A stretch of DNA of 64,000 nt from Rubrivivax sp. SCN 71-131. GTDB lineage: Bacteria > Pseudomonadota > Gammaproteobacteria > Burkholderiales > Burkholderiaceae_C. Under the pieces are notes generated by a model. It saw only the letters and a list, made by a program, of their open reading frames with translations, was not told the origin of the DNA and searched no databases. The stretch lies in contig MEFD01000029.1 in NCBI GenBank assembly GCA_001724995.1, positions 1 through 64,000 on the forward strand, written 5' to 3'. Each line of letters starts with the position of its first letter. Position 1 is the first letter of the stretch. The position numbers were made by a program, and so were the translations under genes. This document shows, in pieces, positions 41,747 through 50,683 of this stretch.

Positions 41747-42448
41747 GTGACCAAGCCGCCGGCCAGGACGCCCCCCGAGCGCAGAACTGCAGCCGCCCCG
41801 AGCGCCGCGGCGGTCGTTGGCGCGCGCGCACCGGCAGAAGCGGCCGAGTCCGCCGCAACGCCGGCCACCCCCGTGCGCGGCGCACCCGACGCCCGCGACA
41901 GTTCCACCCGCTTCACCGAACGCTTCGCCCCGGCGAAGCCCAACCCCGAGCCCCCCGCCGTGTCGTCGACGCCAGCCCGCAAGCCCGCCGCCAAGGCGGA
42001 CCCGAAACTCGCCAACGCCTGGAAGGCCAAGCCCGGTCGCGAACTGACCGAGGCCGAGCTGCTGGCCATGCCCGAGAGCGAGTACATGAACGAGAAGCAG
42101 ATCGACTTCTTCCGCGCTCAGCTCGAGCAGCAGAAGGACGACCTGCTCTCGAACGCGGGGCAGACGACCGAGAATCTGCGCGAGGACACGACCATCGTCC
42201 CCGACCCGGCCGACCGCGCGACGATCGAGGAGGAGCACGCGCTCGAATTGCGCACGCGCGACCGCGAACGCAAGCTGCTGAAGAAGATCGCGCAGTCGCT
42301 GGCGCGCCTGGACAGCGGCGACTACGGGTACTGCGACGAGACCGGCGAGCCCATCGGGCTGGCGCGACTGCTGGCGCGGCCGACGGCGACGCTCTCGCTC
42401 GAGGCGCAGCAGCGGCGCGAGCTCAAGCAGAAGATGTTCGGCGACTGA
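41747..42448 (+). CDS. dksA: DksA-family RNA polymerase-binding factor, Cys-poor, with long N-terminal extension
   Basis: A 233-residue DksA. The coiled-coil tip is conserved (PDPADRATIEEE with Asp153 and Asp156), and the globular part reads YGYCDETGEPIG...ARPTATLSLEAQ. Of the four zinc cysteines of E. coli DksA only one (Cys196) remains; the others are Thr, Ser and Ala, as in zinc-independent DksA forms. A Pro/Ala-rich stretch of about 80 residues is added at the N-terminus. GTG at 41747 follows AGGAGG and AGGAG ribosome sites. It should modify rRNA and stringent-response promoters with ppGpp. Confidence 0.9.
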   Translation: MTKPPARTPPERRTAAAPSAAAVVGARAPAEAAESAATPATPVRGAPDARDSSTRFTERFAPAKPNPEPPAVSSTPARKPAAKADPKLANAWKAKPGRELTEAELLAMPESEYMNEKQIDFFRAQLEQQKDDLLSNAGQTTENLREDTTIVPDPADRATIEEEHALELRTRDRERKLLKKIAQSLARLDSGDYGYCDETGEPIGLARLLARPTATLSLEAQQRRELKQKMFGD

Positions 42449-42532
42449 CTGCGGGCGAGCCCGGCCGGGTGCGGCGGCAGGCGTCGCAGGCGGGCGAAAC
42501 CCGCGCCATCGTCCGGGGTACCATCGACGCCA

Positions 42533-44365
42533 ATGGCCGAGAACGAGAGCTTCTTCCGCAAGGTGGTGCGCTTCGTCGCCAACCCCGGCACCGACTGGAC
42601 CGAGCTGAACTCGCGCCAACCCGATGCGCGTGAGCTCGAGATGGAGAAGTCCGAGCTGAAGGCGATGATCGAGCGCAAGCGCCGCAACGACTTCGTGCGC
42701 AAACGCGAGTTCGACATGCTGCGCAAGGTCCGCCGCGAGGGACTTTCGCCCGAGCAGCTGGCGGCGCTGGGCTCGTCGTCGAAGCTCGACGACTCCGACA
42801 TCCGCCTCTCCGAGCCCGACAGCCGCAGCTCGCGCAGCAACGTCGTGCGCGCCATCGACGAGATCGAGCAGCAGATGGTCGGCGACGCCAGTCGTCTGCC
42901 CGAGGCGCCGCAGCCGGCCGTACCGCGCCGACCGCTGATCTTCGACCCCGCGCCGATGAATGAAGCGCCGCGGCACGCGACGGCCACGGGCCCGGCCTCG
43001 ATGCCTGCCTCCCTGTCCCCGCGGGCATCCTCCGCATCGCTCGTGCCCGACATCGACATCGGCGCCGAGCTCAGCAACGACGGCGAGGAGCGCGACGGAC
43101 TGCCGCCGCTGCCGCCCCTGCCCGACTTCGAGCCCGGGATGCCGCCGCAGGCCGCCCCGCGCGCCGCGCCTGCGCCGGTGCAGATGGGTGGCGGGCTGCC
43201 GCCGCTGGCGCCGATGTCGATCTCGACCTCGCTCGAGGGCATGGACTTCAACAGCCCGCTGGCGGTCGAGGTGAGCGAGGTCATGCACGACCCCGACCTC
43301 GACGAGGCGGTGATTGCCTTCGCCAACGCCGACTTCGGCAGCTGCGAGCAGGCGCTGCGCCGGCTCACCGCCGAAGGAGGCGCGCGCCACCAGCACGCCG
43401 AGACCTGGCTCGTGCTCTTCGACCTCTATCGCGCCACCGGCCAGCAGCCGAGCTTCGAGAGCCTGGCCGTCGACTACGCCCACCAGTTCGGCTGGTCGGC
43501 ACCGCAGTGGTTCTCGCTGCCCAAGCTGGTTTCCGACGCCATCGCCGCCGAAGTACCGGTTCCGGCCCGGGGGCCTTCGGCCGTCGGCTGGACGGCGCCG
43601 GCCGAACTCGACATCGAGGCCGTGGCCAAGCTGCGCGCGCAGACGCTGCAAATGCCGCTGCCCTGGATCTTCGACTGGGGCCGGCTGCAGCGCATCGACA
43701 CCGACGCGGCGATGCAGCTCTCGACGCTGTTCCGGCTCTGGGCGGGGCAGGCGCTGGAGATGCGCTGGCTGTCGGGCGAACGGCTGTTCGCGGTGCTGCA
43801 GGAGGCCGCGCCCACCGGCGTGCGCGACGCCGATCCGGCCTTCTGGCTGACGCGACTGGATGCGCTGCGGCTGGTCAACCGCCCGAACCAGTTCGACGAG
43901 GCGGCGATCGACTACTGCGTCACCTACGAAGTTTCGCCGCCGTCGTGGGAGCCCACGCGCTGCAACGTGCGCGTCAGCGGGGCGACGCTGTCCACGCGCC
44001 TGCCGCAGGCCTCGGTGCTGACCGAGCCGAATACCGGCTTCGTCGAGTCGTCCCTGCTCGACGACGCCCAGGGCGGCGCCGAGCAGGTGGCCAGCGTCGA
44101 GCTCTCGGGCCAGCTGGCCGGCGACATCAGCGAGACGCTGCTGGCCCTCAACGGCGACATCGGCAACGCCGCCACCGTCAGCGTCTCCTGCGCGCGGCTG
44201 ATCCGCGTCGACTTCATCGCCGCGGGCGACCTCTTGAACTGGGTGCTGACCAAGCGCGGCGAGAATCGCGCCGTGCACTTCGTCGACGCGCATCGCCTGG
44301 TGGCGCTCTTCTACGGTGCCATGGGCATCAACGAGCACGCCCGCGTGCAGGTGCGCAAGAACTGA
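42533..44365 (+). CDS. Uncharacterised 610-aa protein with STAS-like C-terminus
   Basis: The N-terminal 70 residues are charged and predicted helical (EMEKSELKAMIERKRRNDFVRKREFDMLRKV), followed by a low-complexity acidic/Pro-rich linker (to about 225). Residues about 240-325 resemble a TPR-like or FimV-like helical unit (EAVIAFANADFGSCEQALRRL). The last 90 residues (VELSGQLAGDISETLLAL...SCARLIRVDFIAAGDLLNW) look like a STAS domain as in MlaB and anti-sigma antagonists. No membrane helix is present. It is between dksA and hslVU, 69 bp before hslV. Function unknown; a Burkholderiales-type conserved protein is my impression. Confidence 0.82.
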   Translation: MAENESFFRKVVRFVANPGTDWTELNSRQPDARELEMEKSELKAMIERKRRNDFVRKREFDMLRKVRREGLSPEQLAALGSSSKLDDSDIRLSEPDSRSSRSNVVRAIDEIEQQMVGDASRLPEAPQPAVPRRPLIFDPAPMNEAPRHATATGPASMPASLSPRASSASLVPDIDIGAELSNDGEERDGLPPLPPLPDFEPGMPPQAAPRAAPAPVQMGGGLPPLAPMSISTSLEGMDFNSPLAVEVSEVMHDPDLDEAVIAFANADFGSCEQALRRLTAEGGARHQHAETWLVLFDLYRATGQQPSFESLAVDYAHQFGWSAPQWFSLPKLVSDAIAAEVPVPARGPSAVGWTAPAELDIEAVAKLRAQTLQMPLPWIFDWGRLQRIDTDAAMQLSTLFRLWAGQALEMRWLSGERLFAVLQEAAPTGVRDADPAFWLTRLDALRLVNRPNQFDEAAIDYCVTYEVSPPSWEPTRCNVRVSGATLSTRLPQASVLTEPNTGFVESSLLDDAQGGAEQVASVELSGQLAGDISETLLALNGDIGNAATVSVSCARLIRVDFIAAGDLLNWVLTKRGENRAVHFVDAHRLVALFYGAMGINEHARVQVRKN

Positions 44366-44395
44366 AGCGGGCCCCGCCCGATCCGCGTCGGCGGC

Positions 44396-44423
44396 CTTGA
44401 AGCGGCGCCGACCGCCCCCAGCT
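44396..44423 (+). promoter_or_regulatory. hslV: Putative heat-shock (sigma32) promoter of hslVU
   Basis: CTTGAA (44396-44401), 14 bp, then CCCCAGCT (44416-44423). This fits the sigma32 pattern CTTGAA-N13-15-CCCCATnT with one or two mismatches. It lies directly before hslV, a heat-shock gene in other proteobacteria. The start codon at 44435 would leave a leader of only a few bases. Confidence 0.5.
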
Positions 44424-44434
44424 GAACGCGTCTC

Positions 44435-44971
44435 ATGGAACCCTATCACGGCACCACCATCGTCAGCGTGCGCCGCGGCGCCCGCGTCGCGCTCGGCGGC
44501 GACGGCCAGGTCACGCTCGGCGCCATCGTCGTCAAGGCCAGCGCACGCAAGGTGCGCAAGCTCCACCGCGACCAGGTGCTGGCGGGCTTTGCCGGCGCCA
44601 CGGCAGACGCCTTCACGCTCTTCGAGCGCTTCGAGGCCAAGCTCGAGAAGCACCAGGGCCACCTCGTGCGCGCAGCCATCGAGCTGACCAAGGACTGGCG
44701 CACCGACCGCGTGCTCAGGCGCCTGGAGGCCATGCTCGCGGTCGCCGATCGCGAGGCCTCGCTCATCATCACCGGCAACGGCGACGTGCTCGAGCCCGAG
44801 CACGGCATCGTCGCCATCGGCTCCGGCGGCGCCTACGCGCAGGCTGCGGCGCGCGCCCTGCTCGAGCACACCGAACTGGACGCCGAGCAGATCGTCAAGC
44901 GCTCGCTCGAGATCGCCGGCGACCTGTGCATCTACACCAACCAGCATCACACGGTGGAAGTCCTCGGATGA
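44435..44971 (+). CDS. hslV: ATP-dependent protease HslVU, peptidase subunit HslV
   Basis: A 178-residue proteasome-related Thr peptidase. The catalytic Thr7 becomes N-terminal after loss of a MEPYHG propeptide ([10 protein letters not shown]), and the [12 protein letters not shown] and [11 protein letters not shown] segments match the family. HslV forms a double hexamer capped by HslU and degrades unfolded or regulatory proteins in the cytoplasm. A sigma32-like promoter is just upstream, no ribosome site is evident, and the stop overlaps hslU (ATGA). Confidence 0.97.
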   Translation: MEPYHGTTIVSVRRGARVALGGDGQVTLGAIVVKASARKVRKLHRDQVLAGFAGATADAFTLFERFEAKLEKHQGHLVRAAIELTKDWRTDRVLRRLEAMLAVADREASLIITGNGDVLEPEHGIVAIGSGGAYAQAAARALLEHTELDAEQIVKRSLEIAGDLCIYTNQHHTVEVLG

Positions 44972-46326
44972 AGCACGACACGCCGCTGGGCATGACGCCG
45001 CAGGAGGTCGTCTCCGAGCTCGACCGCCACATCGTCGGCCAGCACAAGGCCAAGCGCGCCGTCGCCATCGCGCTGCGCAACCGCTGGCGGCGCCAGCAGG
45101 TCGACGAGAAGCTGCGCGTCGAGATCACGCCCAAGAACATCCTCATGATCGGCCCCACCGGTGTCGGCAAGACCGAGATCGCGCGGCGCCTGGCGCGCCT
45201 GGCCGATGCCCCCTTCGTGAAGGTCGAGGCGACCAAGTTCACCGAGGTCGGCTACGTCGGCAAGGATGTCGACACCATCGTGCGCGACCTGGTCGAGGTC
45301 TCGGTCAAGCAGGAGCGCGAGCGCCAGATCACCACCAAGCGGCTGCAGGCCGAGGACGCCGCCGAGGAGCGCATCCTCGACCTGCTGGTGCCGCCGCCGC
45401 GCTCGGCCACGGCGATGGGCTTCGGCAGCGAGTCGCCGCCGCCGGCCGAGAACACCGCCCGCCAGGTGATGCGCAAGCGCCTGCGCGAGGGCCAGCTCGA
45501 CGACAAGGAGGTCGAGCTCGAACTCGCCGAGGCGCGGCCCGCGCTCGAAATCCTCGGGCCGCAGGGCATGGAGGAGATGGCCGAGCAGTTGAAGGGCCTG
45601 TTCTCGCAGATGGGCCAGGCGCGGCGCAAGACGCGCAGGCTGAAGATCGGCGAAGCGCTGCGACTGCTCGTCGACGAGGAAGCGGCCAAGCTCGTCAACG
45701 AGGAGGAGATCCGTGCCGCCGCGATTGCCAACGCCGAGGGCAACGGCATCGTCTTCATCGACGAGATCGACAAGGTCGCCTCGCGCAGCGAGCACGGCGG
45801 CGCCGACGTGAGCCGCCAGGGCGTGCAGCGCGACCTGCTGCCGCTGGTCGAGGGCACGAGCGTGAACACCAAGTACGGCATGGTGCGCACCGACCACATG
45901 CTCTTCATCGCCAGCGGCGCCTTCCACCTCTCGCGTCCGAGCGACCTCATCCCCGAACTGCAGGGGCGCTTCCCGATCCGCGTCGAGCTCGACTCGCTCA
46001 CGGTCGACGACTTCGAGGCCATCCTCACCCGCCGCGAGGCGAGCCTGGTGGTGCAGTACCAGGCCCTGCTGGCCACCGAGGGCGTGAGGCTCGAGTTCAC
46101 GCCCGAGGCGGTGCGGCGCGTGGCGCAGATCGCCTTCGAGGTCAACGAACGCACCGAGAACATCGGCGCGCGCAGGCTCTCGACGGTGATGGAGCGCCTG
46201 CTCGACGAGGTCAGCTTCGACGCCCCCTCGCGCAGCGGTCAGCTGGTGCGGCTGGACACCGCCGCCGTCGACACGCGGCTGGCCGAACTCGCGCGCAACG
46301 AGGATCTCTCGCGCTACATCCTGTAG
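44968..46326 (+). CDS. hslU: ATP-dependent protease HslVU, ATPase subunit HslU
   Basis: A 452-residue AAA+ unfoldase. Walker A is GPTGVGKT, the pore motif GYVGKD follows [10 protein letters not shown], Walker B is [10 protein letters not shown], and sensor 2 is in [16 protein letters not shown]. It recognises and unfolds substrates and opens HslV by its C-terminal tail (RYIL). The ATG at 44968 overlaps the hslV stop. It converges with coaX after a 40-bp gap. Confidence 0.97.
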   Translation: MKHDTPLGMTPQEVVSELDRHIVGQHKAKRAVAIALRNRWRRQQVDEKLRVEITPKNILMIGPTGVGKTEIARRLARLADAPFVKVEATKFTEVGYVGKDVDTIVRDLVEVSVKQERERQITTKRLQAEDAAEERILDLLVPPPRSATAMGFGSESPPPAENTARQVMRKRLREGQLDDKEVELELAEARPALEILGPQGMEEMAEQLKGLFSQMGQARRKTRRLKIGEALRLLVDEEAAKLVNEEEIRAAAIANAEGNGIVFIDEIDKVASRSEHGGADVSRQGVQRDLLPLVEGTSVNTKYGMVRTDHMLFIASGAFHLSRPSDLIPELQGRFPIRVELDSLTVDDFEAILTRREASLVVQYQALLATEGVRLEFTPEAVRRVAQIAFEVNERTENIGARRLSTVMERLLDEVSFDAPSRSGQLVRLDTAAVDTRLAELARNEDLSRYIL

Positions 46327-46366
46327 GTTCGCGCCCTCGTACCCTCGCGCGCGCCGCCACGGCGAG

Positions 46367-47134
46367 CTAGAGCGCCTGGCGCCTGGCCTGCAGCGCCAGC
46401 AGGCCCTCGAAGAGCAGCGTGTCGACGATCTCCGCTGGCACCTCCAGCGTCGGTGCCACCTTCACCGCCGCGCCGCCGGCCATCAGCAGCAGCGGCTTCG
46501 CCCCGGTGCGCACGCCCAGACGCCGATGCTGGCGCTCGATCGCCCCGGCGATGGCGCTGGTGCCACCGCTCATCAGCCCGTCGCTGGTATTGGTCGGGAA
46601 GTCCACCACTTCGCCCGTGGGCACGCGCAGGCCGGCGGTCCCCATCTCGAGGGCCTTCAGCATGAGACCGAAGCCCGGCAGGATCAGCCCGCCGAGAAAC
46701 CGGCCCTCGGCGTCGAGTGCATCGACGGTGACGGCGGTGCCGACCATCACCACCAGTGCCGGACACGGGCTGCCGCCGCACAGCGCGCGCTGACGCGCGC
46801 CGATGAGCGCGACCCAGCGATCGGCGCCCAGCCGGTGGGGATGCTCGTAGCCGTTGACGACGCCGCCGTCGTGCGCGCCCGGAACCACCCAGCGCGGCTC
46901 CAGCTCCCAGGCTTCCATCTGCTCCTCGACGCGGCGGCGCACGGCCTCGCCAGCCACCGCGCAGCCGAGCATCGCATCCGGCGGCTGCAACCCGCGCCAG
47001 TCGCCCTCGGCCAGGCTGTCAATGGCCTCGAGGAAGACCGCGCCCTGCCGCAGCAGACGCGCACCCGGGTGGCCGTGGTCGTAGAGCGCCCACTTCAGGC
47101 GCGTGTTGCCGATGTCGATGGCGAGGAAGCTCAT
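46367..47134 (-). CDS. coaX: Type III pantothenate kinase
   Basis: A 255-residue ASKHA-fold kinase that phosphorylates pantothenate, the first step of CoA synthesis. Family signatures are the phosphate loop [13 protein letters not shown] at the N-terminus, [12 protein letters not shown] in the middle, and [15 protein letters not shown] at 47134 gives the family start [10 protein letters not shown]. It is transcribed towards hslU and divergently from icmF. A birA gene, its frequent neighbour, is not present. Confidence 0.93.
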   Translation of the reverse strand: MSFLAIDIGNTRLKWALYDHGHPGARLLRQGAVFLEAIDSLAEGDWRGLQPPDAMLGCAVAGEAVRRRVEEQMEAWELEPRWVVPGAHDGGVVNGYEHPHRLGADRWVALIGARQRALCGGSPCPALVVMVGTAVTVDALDAEGRFLGGLILPGFGLMLKALEMGTAGLRVPTGEVVDFPTNTSDGLMSGGTSAIAGAIERQHRRLGVRTGAKPLLLMAGGAAVKVAPTLEVPAEIVDTLLFEGLLALQARRQAL

Positions 47135-47275
47135 GCACGATCCGTTCGGAGGGCAGGACGCGCAGCCTAGCAGAGCCCTGCGCCCCCGCCGCCATGACCG
47201 CCCCGCGGGGAAAACCCCGAATACCCGCCACCCCAGCGACAGGCGCACGATGGGCCGTGATGGCATCATTGGCGG

Positions 47276-47297
47276 TTGACGTTTACGTAAACGTCAA
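47276..47297. promoter_or_regulatory. icmF: Perfect 22-bp palindrome, LiuR-type operator of icmF
   Basis: TTGACGTTTAC-GTAAACGTCAA is a perfect inverted repeat of 11-bp arms, 54 bp before the icmF start codon. Its first six bases (TTGACG) could be a -35, with GAGAAT (47300-47305) as a -10, so a bound regulator would block or remodel the promoter. It nearly repeats the site before liuR. Confidence 0.8.
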
Positions 47298-47351
47298 TTG
47301 AGAATCCGCCTGAACCTCCGCTTGAACCTGCGCCCGAGGGGAGCCGCGCCC

Positions 47352-50300
47352 ATGACCGAGCTGACCGCCGACTTCAAGGCCTTGTCCGACTACCGCCCGA
47401 CGAACAAGGTGCGCCTGGTCACCGCGGCCAGCCTCTTCGACGGCCACGACGCGGCGATCAACATCATGCGCCGCATCCTGCAGGGCATGGGGGCGGAAGT
47501 GATCCACCTCGGGCACAACCGCTCGGTCGACGAGATCGTCACGGCGGCGCTGCAGGAGGACGTGCAGGGCATCGCCGTCAGCAGCTACCAGGGCGGGCAC
47601 GTCGAGTACTTCAAGTACATGATCGACCTGCTGCGCGAGCGCGGCGGTGCGGGCATCAAGGTCTTCGGCGGCGGCGGCGGCGTCATCGTGCCCGCCGAGA
47701 TGCGCGAACTGCACGATTACGGCGTGGCGCGCATCTACAGCCCCGAGGACGGCCAGCGCATGGGGCTGCAGGGCATGATCGGCGAGATCGTCATGCGCTG
47801 CGACGTCGATCTCTCGGCGCAGGCACCGAAAGGCGTCGCCGCGCTGCAAGGCCATACGGACGCCGCCTGGCGCGCGCTGGCGCAGGCCGTCACCGCGCTG
47901 GAGAACGGCCAGGCCGACGCGGGCTTCAAGGCTGAGCTCGCCCGCGTCGCGGCCGGCACGAGGATCCCGGTGCTGGGCATCACCGGTACCGGCGGCGCGG
48001 GCAAGAGCAGCCTTACCGACGAGCTGATCCGCCGCCTGCGACTGGACCAGGGCGATGCCCTGCGCGTGGCGCTCATCAGCATCGACCCGAGCCGGCGCAA
48101 GAGTGGCGGCGCGCTGCTCGGCGACCGCATCCGCATGAACGCCATCGGCCCCTGGAGCAGCGGCGCGCGCGTCTTCATGCGCAGCCTGGCCACGCGCGAC
48201 TTCGGCAGCGAGATCAGCCACGCGCTGCCCGAGGTCGTGCTCGCCTGCAAGGCTGCGGGCTTCGACCTCGTCATCGTCGAAACCTCGGGCATCGGCCAGG
48301 GTGACGCGGCCATCGTGCCGCTGGTGGACGTGCCGATGTACGTGATGACGCCCGAGTTCGGCGCGGCCAGCCAGCTCGAGAAGATCGACATGCTCGACTT
48401 CGCCGAGTTCGTGGCCATCAACAAGTTCGACCGCAAGGGCGCGCTCGATGCGCTGCGCGACGTCGCCAAGCAGGTGCAGCGCAACCGCGAGGCCTTCAAG
48501 ACGCCGCCGGAGCAGATGCCCGTCTTCGGCACCATGGCCAGCCGCTTCAACGACGACGGCGTGACCGCGCTCTACCAGGCACTGCTGCCGCGCCTGGCCA
48601 GCCTGGGCCTGCGCGTGGCCGAGGGCCGGCTGCCGCACGCAGCCACGCGCCACAGCACGCAGCAGTCGGTGCTCGTGCCGCCGGCGCGCTCACGCTACCT
48701 GGCCGAAATCGCCGACAGCGTGCGCGGCTACAAGCGCCGCGCACGCGCACAGGCCCGCATCGCGCGCGAGCTGCAGCAGCTGCGCGAGAGCGCGCGCATG
48801 CTGCACGAGGCCGATGCCCAGCGCAACGGCGCGCGCAATACCGTGCTCGAGCTCGCCAAGGATCGAGAGGGGCGGCTCGAGCCCGCCTCGCGCAAGCTGC
48901 TGGCGATGTGGCCCGACATGGTCAGGGCCTACGCCGGCGACGAGTACGTGGTGAAGATCCGCGATCGCGAGATCCGCACCGGGCTCACGCACACGACGCT
49001 GTCGGGCAACAAGATCCGCAAGGTCGTGCTGCCGCGCTACGAGGACCACGGCGAGCTGCTGCAATGGCTGCTGCTGGAGAACGTCCCGGGAAGCTTCCCC
49101 TTCACCGCCGGGGTGTTCGCCTTCAAGCGCGAGAACGAGGATCCGACGCGCATGTTCGCCGGCGAAGGCGACGCCTTCCGCACCAACCGGCGCTTCAAGC
49201 TGGTGAGCGAAGGCATGGCGGCCAAGCGGCTGTCCACCGCCTTCGACTCCGTCACGCTCTACGGCCACGACCCCGACCCGCGTCCCGATATCTACGGCAA
49301 GGTCGGCAACTCTGGCGTCTCCATCGCCACCCTCGACGACCTGAAGGTGCTGTACTCGGGTTTCGACCTCTGCCACCCGAGCACCTCGGTGAGCATGACG
49401 ATCAACGGCCCGGCGCCGAGCATCCTCGCCATGTTCATGAACGCGGCGATCGACCAGCAGCACGAGAAGTTCAAGGCCGACAACGGCCGCGAGCCCACCG
49501 AGGACGAGGCCGCCAAGATCCGCGCCTGGACACTCGCGAACGTGCGCGGCACGGTGCAGGCCGACATCCTGAAGGAGGACCAGGGCCAGAACACCTGCCT
49601 GTTCTCGACCGAGTTCAGCCTCGAGGTGATGGGCGACATCGCCGAGTACTTCGTGCACCACGACGTGCGCAACTTCTACTCGGTCTCGATCAGCGGCTAT
49701 CACATCGCCGAGGCCGGCGCCAACCCGATCAGCCAGCTCGCGTTCACGCTGGCCAACGGCTTCACCTACGTCGAGGCGTACCTCGCGCGCGGCATGCACA
49801 TCGACGACTTCGCGCCCAACCTGAGCTTCTTCTTCAGCAACGGCATGGACCCGGAGTACACGGTGATGGGCCGCGTCGCGCGACGCATCTGGGCGGTGGC
49901 GATGAAGGAGCGCTACGGCGCGGGCGAGCGCAGCCAGAAGCTGAAGTACCACTGCCAGACCAGCGGGCGCAGCCTGCACGCGCAGGAGATCGCCTTCAAC
50001 GACATCCGCACCACGCTGCAGGCGCTGATCGCGACCTACGACAACGCCAACAGCCTGCACACCAACGCCTACGACGAGGCGATCACCACCCCCACCGACG
50101 AAAGCGTGCGCCGCGCGATGGCGATCCAGCTCGTCATCAACCGCGAGTGGGGACTGGCCAAGAACGAGAACCCGAGCCAGGGCAGCTTCGTCATCGACGA
50201 CCTCACCGAGCTGGTGGAGGAAGCGGTGCTGGCCGAGTTCGAGCGCATCACCGAACGCGGCGGCGTGCTCGGCGCGATGGAGACCGGCTACCAGCGCAGC

Positions 50301-50645
50301 CGCATCCAGGAGGAGAGCCTGCACTACGAGCAGTTGAAGCACAGCGGCGAGCTGCCCGTCATCGGCGTCAACACCTTCCGCAACCCGCACGGCGACCCGG
50401 TGCCCGAGGCGATCGAACTGGCACGCAGCACCGAGGAGGAGAAGCAGAGCCAGTTGCAGCGCCTCTCGGACTTCCACGCCCGCCACGCCGAGCGGGCCCC
50501 CGCCATGCTGCAGCGGCTGCAGCAGGCGGTGCTCGATCGGCAGAACGTGTTCGCCGTGCTGATGGACGCCGTGCGCTGCTGCAGCCTGGGGCAGATCACG
50601 AGCGCGCTGTTCGAGGTCGGCGGGCAGTACCGACGCAGCATGTGA
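47352..50645 (+). CDS. icmF: Fused isobutyryl-CoA mutase (IcmF) with internal G-protein chaperone
   Basis: A 1,097-residue three-part protein. Residues about 15-150 are the B12-binding domain ([13 protein letters not shown] with base-off His32); about 205-410 are a MeaB-like G3E GTPase (P-loop GTGGAGKS near 212-219, INKFD); the rest is the radical acyl-CoA mutase. [12 protein letters not shown] in place of the methylmalonyl-CoA mutase motif points to isobutyryl/n-butyryl-CoA or isovaleryl/pivalyl-CoA isomerisation. ATG at 47352 follows GAGGGGAG; an in-frame TTG 54 bp upstream lies next to the operator and is rejected. Control by LiuR is inferred from the upstream palindrome. Confidence 0.95.
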   Translation: MTELTADFKALSDYRPTNKVRLVTAASLFDGHDAAINIMRRILQGMGAEVIHLGHNRSVDEIVTAALQEDVQGIAVSSYQGGHVEYFKYMIDLLRERGGAGIKVFGGGGGVIVPAEMRELHDYGVARIYSPEDGQRMGLQGMIGEIVMRCDVDLSAQAPKGVAALQGHTDAAWRALAQAVTALENGQADAGFKAELARVAAGTRIPVLGITGTGGAGKSSLTDELIRRLRLDQGDALRVALISIDPSRRKSGGALLGDRIRMNAIGPWSSGARVFMRSLATRDFGSEISHALPEVVLACKAAGFDLVIVETSGIGQGDAAIVPLVDVPMYVMTPEFGAASQLEKIDMLDFAEFVAINKFDRKGALDALRDVAKQVQRNREAFKTPPEQMPVFGTMASRFNDDGVTALYQALLPRLASLGLRVAEGRLPHAATRHSTQQSVLVPPARSRYLAEIADSVRGYKRRARAQARIARELQQLRESARMLHEADAQRNGARNTVLELAKDREGRLEPASRKLLAMWPDMVRAYAGDEYVVKIRDREIRTGLTHTTLSGNKIRKVVLPRYEDHGELLQWLLLENVPGSFPFTAGVFAFKRENEDPTRMFAGEGDAFRTNRRFKLVSEGMAAKRLSTAFDSVTLYGHDPDPRPDIYGKVGNSGVSIATLDDLKVLYSGFDLCHPSTSVSMTINGPAPSILAMFMNAAIDQQHEKFKADNGREPTEDEAAKIRAWTLANVRGTVQADILKEDQGQNTCLFSTEFSLEVMGDIAEYFVHHDVRNFYSVSISGYHIAEAGANPISQLAFTLANGFTYVEAYLARGMHIDDFAPNLSFFFSNGMDPEYTVMGRVARRIWAVAMKERYGAGERSQKLKYHCQTSGRSLHAQEIAFNDIRTTLQALIATYDNANSLHTNAYDEAITTPTDESVRRAMAIQLVINREWGLAKNENPSQGSFVIDDLTELVEEAVLAEFERITERGGVLGAMETGYQRSRIQEESLHYEQLKHSGELPVIGVNTFRNPHGDPVPEAIELARSTEEEKQSQLQRLSDFHARHAERAPAMLQRLQQAVLDRQNVFAVLMDAVRCCSLGQITSALFEVGGQYRRSM

Positions 50646-50683
50646 GCGCCAGAGCGGCGGCCGGCGGCTTCGATAATCGCCGC

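Noticed and set aside
41630..44950. A 1,106-codon open frame on the minus strand opposite dksA, the 610-aa protein and hslV
   Set aside because: It spans three plus-strand genes and has no recognisable domain; it reflects codon bias of the real genes.
47298..47351. Upstream TTG start for icmF
   Set aside because: It would add 18 basic residues, lies next to the operator, and the ATG at 47352 has a proper ribosome site and family-like N-terminus.
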